This document shows positions 5,988-7,698 of a DNA stretch of 7,698 bases, one piece after another. Under the pieces are notes generated by a model. The model saw only the letters and a list, made by a program, of their open reading frames with translations, was not told the DNA's origin and made no database searches. Source of the stretch: Patescibacteria group bacterium (GTDB taxonomy: Bacteria; Patescibacteriota; Gracilibacteria; UBA1369). The stretch covers positions 1 to 7,698 of the forward strand of contig JAHJEW010000053.1 in assembly GCA_018825335.1 (NCBI GenBank). Reading direction: 5' to 3'. The position numbers and the translations under genes were made by a program. Numbering within the stretch: position 1 is the first letter of the stretch; the number at the start of each line of letters is the position of its first letter.

Positions 5988-6566
5988 ATGATACTGATAG
6001 TGGGATTAGGAAATCCGGGACCAGAGTACAAAAAAACACGTCACAATGTCGGATTCATGGTTTTGGACGAATTGGCCGGAGAACTCAAATTAGAAACATT
6101 CAAACCAGAAAAGAAATTCAGCGCCGAATTGGCAACAGTGCATATTGATGGGAAAAAAATAATACTGGCAAAACCGCAAACCTTTATGAACCTTTCCGGC
6201 GAGACCGTTCAAAGCCTTTCAGCCTTTTACAAGATCAAGCCGGAAAACATTTACATTATTTGCGATGATCTGGACCTTCCTCTTGGCCAGATCAGAATCA
6301 GAAGAAAAGGCGGCCCCGGAACTCACAATGGTTTAAAATCCGTGGTTGAATATATTGGCGAAGATTTCCCCCGTCTGCGCGTAGGTATTGAGAGCAGGGG
6401 AAAGTCCGCACCAGCCCTGCAGGAAACTGTATCTTTCGTTCTGACACCCTTTACTTCCAAAGAAAGACCTTTAGTCCAAAAAGGCATTAAAAATGCCATA
6501 AACTCACTTCTTACCATTATTAAAAGCGGAATCGATACAGCAATGAATGAATATAACCAAATATAA
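5988..6566 (+). CDS. pth: Peptidyl-tRNA hydrolase
   Basis: Pth cleaves the ester bond of peptidyl-tRNAs that drop off ribosomes, recycling tRNA. The 192-residue length is typical. The N-terminus GLGNPGPEYKKTRHNVGF carries N9 and catalytic H19; KPQTFMNLSGE holds N68; ICDDLDLPLG holds D93, which supports the catalytic histidine; GGPGTHNGLKS holds H113 and N114 of the tRNA-binding site. All active-site positions are intact. The start follows the obgE stop by 10 bp with an A/T-rich gap lacking a Shine-Dalgarno, so expression probably depends on the obgE transcript. The 89 bp after it hold no hairpin terminator that I can see. Confidence 0.97.
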   Translation: MILIVGLGNPGPEYKKTRHNVGFMVLDELAGELKLETFKPEKKFSAELATVHIDGKKIILAKPQTFMNLSGETVQSLSAFYKIKPENIYIICDDLDLPLGQIRIRRKGGPGTHNGLKSVVEYIGEDFPRLRVGIESRGKSAPALQETVSFVLTPFTSKERPLVQKGIKNAINSLLTIIKSGIDTAMNEYNQI

Positions 6567-6655
6567 ATTTGCTAAAAATGCCATTCACGCTCAAACTCTC
6601 CTTGCTTTTTCATTAAAAAAACCATAAATTACCTAAGCTTCTTTAACCAAAACCC

Positions 6656-6970
6656 ATGTTTGCAGTCGTCGACATCAACGGAAACCAATATAAAGTTAAC
6701 CTGAACGAAACTATCGAGATCCACAAATTGGAGGCCAATCCTGGAGAAAAAATCAAATTCGACAATGTGGTATTACTGGCAACATCCGATAAAGACGCCA
6801 AGATAGGACAACCTTTTGTAGAAGGCGCTTCCGTGGAAGCAAAAGTTGTCGAACATTTTAAAGGTGACAAAATCCGCATCTTTAAATTCAAACCAAAGAC
6901 CAGATACAGCAAAACCCAGGGACACCGTCAGGACTACACGAAAATTGAAATTTTGGGCATAAACGGCTAA
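6656..6970 (+). CDS. rplU: Large-subunit ribosomal protein bL21
   Basis: bL21 is an early-assembling 23S rRNA-binding protein of the 50S subunit. The 104 residues match family length and landmarks: N-terminal FAVVDINGNQYKV, FDNVVLLA, IGQPFVEGASVEAKVVEH, and the basic KIRIFKFKPKTRYSKTQGHRQDYTKIEI carrying the GHRQ-YT signature. No Shine-Dalgarno precedes the ATG. A weak promoter may lie at TTGCTT (6602-6607), 17 bp, TAAATT (6625-6630), giving a leader of about 20 nt; transcription from obgE-pth is the alternative. rpmA (bL27), the usual partner directly downstream, is missing here: the next gene is on the opposite strand and overlaps the rplU stop by 4 bp. Confidence 0.96.
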   Translation: MFAVVDINGNQYKVNLNETIEIHKLEANPGEKIKFDNVVLLATSDKDAKIGQPFVEGASVEAKVVEHFKGDKIRIFKFKPKTRYSKTQGHRQDYTKIEILGING

Positions 6971-6988
6971 AAGTCCTTATTGCCAAGA
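6951..6988. repeat. Imperfect inverted repeat centred on the rplU / pseudouridine synthase stop codons
   Basis: TTGG-CA-TAA (6953-6962, one bulged G) can pair with TTA-TG-CCAA (6977-6986, one bulged T), and inside it GGCT (6965-6968) pairs with AG-CC (6972-6976, one bulged T) around loop AAA. The centre lies on the overlapping stop codons. There is no T-run on either side, so a terminator role is uncertain. Confidence 0.3.
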
Positions 6989-7698
6989 GCATCCAGCACA
7001 GCTTGAAGATCATCGGGAAGCGCGATTTTGAACGTTCTCAACTTTTTCATGTCTGGTAAAACAAAAGACAAACTGCCGGCATGCAAAAACTGTCTTTTCA
7101 ATCCATATTCTTCTTCGAGTACCTTATTTACTTTCGGCTTGCCGTAAAGATTATCACCCACTAGCGGAAACCCTATTGAAGCAAAATGAACCCTGATCTG
7201 ATGCGTTCTGCCGGTAATAAGATGTATTTTCACCAGAGAAAAATCATCAAAATAATCAATTACTTCATATTCGGAAACAGCCATTTTTCCTTTCTTTTCC
7301 GATACAACAGCCATACGTTTACGCTGCCTGACATCACGTCCAATCGGAGCTTCAATCCGTCCTTTTTGGGGAACAATCCGTCCGGCCAAAAGAGCAAAAT
7401 ACACCTTATCAACCCGTCTGCCATGAAAAAGATCAGCCAGATACCTGTGAGTCCTATCATTTTTTGCGATTACAAGTAGCCCTGAAGTATCTTTATCCAG
7501 CCGATGCACAATTCCTGGTCGCAGAACTCCGTTAATTTCGCTTAATTTCCCTTTGCAATGATGCAAAAGTGCATTTACCAGACTGTCATCTTTATGAGTT
7601 TCGCCCTGCCCCGGATGAACAACAAGACCCGCCGGCTTGTTAAGCACAATCAAATTGTCATCTTCGTACACAATATCCAGATTCATGGAAAGAGGCTT
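6967..7698 (-). CDS. RluA/RluD-family 23S rRNA pseudouridine synthase, 5' end beyond the window
   Basis: Members of this family convert uridines to pseudouridine in rRNA or tRNA; RluD modifies helix 69 of 23S rRNA. Numbered from the methionine at 7686: DIVYEDDNLIVLNKPAGLVVHPG (4-26), catalytic HRLDKDTSG with D64, ITGRTHQIRVHF (157-168), VGDNLYG (176-182) and RQFLHAGSLSF (198-208). The catalytic domain is complete. The frame stays open through KPLS to the window edge, and in RluD-like proteins a similar short linker joins an N-terminal S4 RNA-binding domain to IVYED, so the true start probably lies upstream and the ATG at 7686 is probably internal. RluD is more likely than RluA or RluC, but target specificity cannot be read here. 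The stop overlaps that of rplU by 4 bp. Confidence 0.92.
   Translation of the reverse strand, partial: KPLSMNLDIVYEDDNLIVLNKPAGLVVHPGQGETHKDDSLVNALLHHCKGKLSEINGVLRPGIVHRLDKDTSGLLVIAKNDRTHRYLADLFHGRRVDKVYFALLAGRIVPQKGRIEAPIGRDVRQRKRMAVVSEKKGKMAVSEYEVIDYFDDFSLVKIHLITGRTHQIRVHFASIGFPLVGDNLYGKPKVNKVLEEEYGLKRQFLHAGSLSFVLPDMKKLRTFKIALPDDLQAVLDALGNKDF

Noticed and set aside
6567..6655. Terminator or ribosomal-protein leader structure between pth and rplU
   Set aside because: I found only the short palindrome AAGCTT and A/T-rich sequence, with no stable stem and T-run.
6967..7686. Complete pseudouridine synthase starting at 7686
   Set aside because: The frame is open upstream to the window edge and the preceding residues resemble the linker after an S4 domain, so the gene is treated as 5' truncated.

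Overview
The window is a compact, AT-rich stretch of bacterial chromosome holding seven protein genes and one tRNA on both strands, with no mobile element, CRISPR array or phage signature. Several traits point to a reduced-genome lineage, most likely a candidate phyla radiation (Patescibacteria, Parcubacteria-like) member: convergent genes overlap at their stop codons, recognisable Shine-Dalgarno sequences are largely absent, one gene is a winged-helix/nucleotidyltransferase-like protein of a type I associate with these bacteria, and UvrC is unusually long. This placement is an inference; there is no rRNA or phylogenetic marker analysis behind it. TAA, TAG and TGA all serve as stops, so code 11 fits.

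Layout. (1) Left edge: the 3' end of der (EngA), cut by the window, converging on a minus-strand nucleotidyltransferase-fold gene with a 9-bp overlap. (2) That gene and uvrC diverge from a 77-bp intergenic region with a -10-like box close to each start codon. uvrC carries all expected nuclease residues plus about 130 extra residues inside its C-terminal endonuclease domain. (3) uvrC converges (4-bp overlap) on a LOG-family nucleotide phosphoribohydrolase-like gene, preceded on the same strand by tRNA-Leu(CAA). (4) Divergent from the tRNA is obgE, then pth 10 bp later, then rplU (bL21) 89 bp further on. (5) rplU converges (4-bp overlap) on an RluA/RluD-type pseudouridine synthase whose 5' end runs off the right edge.

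Functionally most of the window is ribosome and translation housekeeping: two ribosome-assembly GTPases (Der, Obg), peptidyl-tRNA hydrolase, bL21, an rRNA pseudouridine synthase and a leucine tRNA, with UvrC for nucleotide excision repair.

The most interesting signals are the GNAT-like insertion in UvrC, apparently leaderless promoter placement at three genes, and hairpins centred on or at the overlapping stop codons of all three convergent pairs. I did not find a convincing new multi-gene system.
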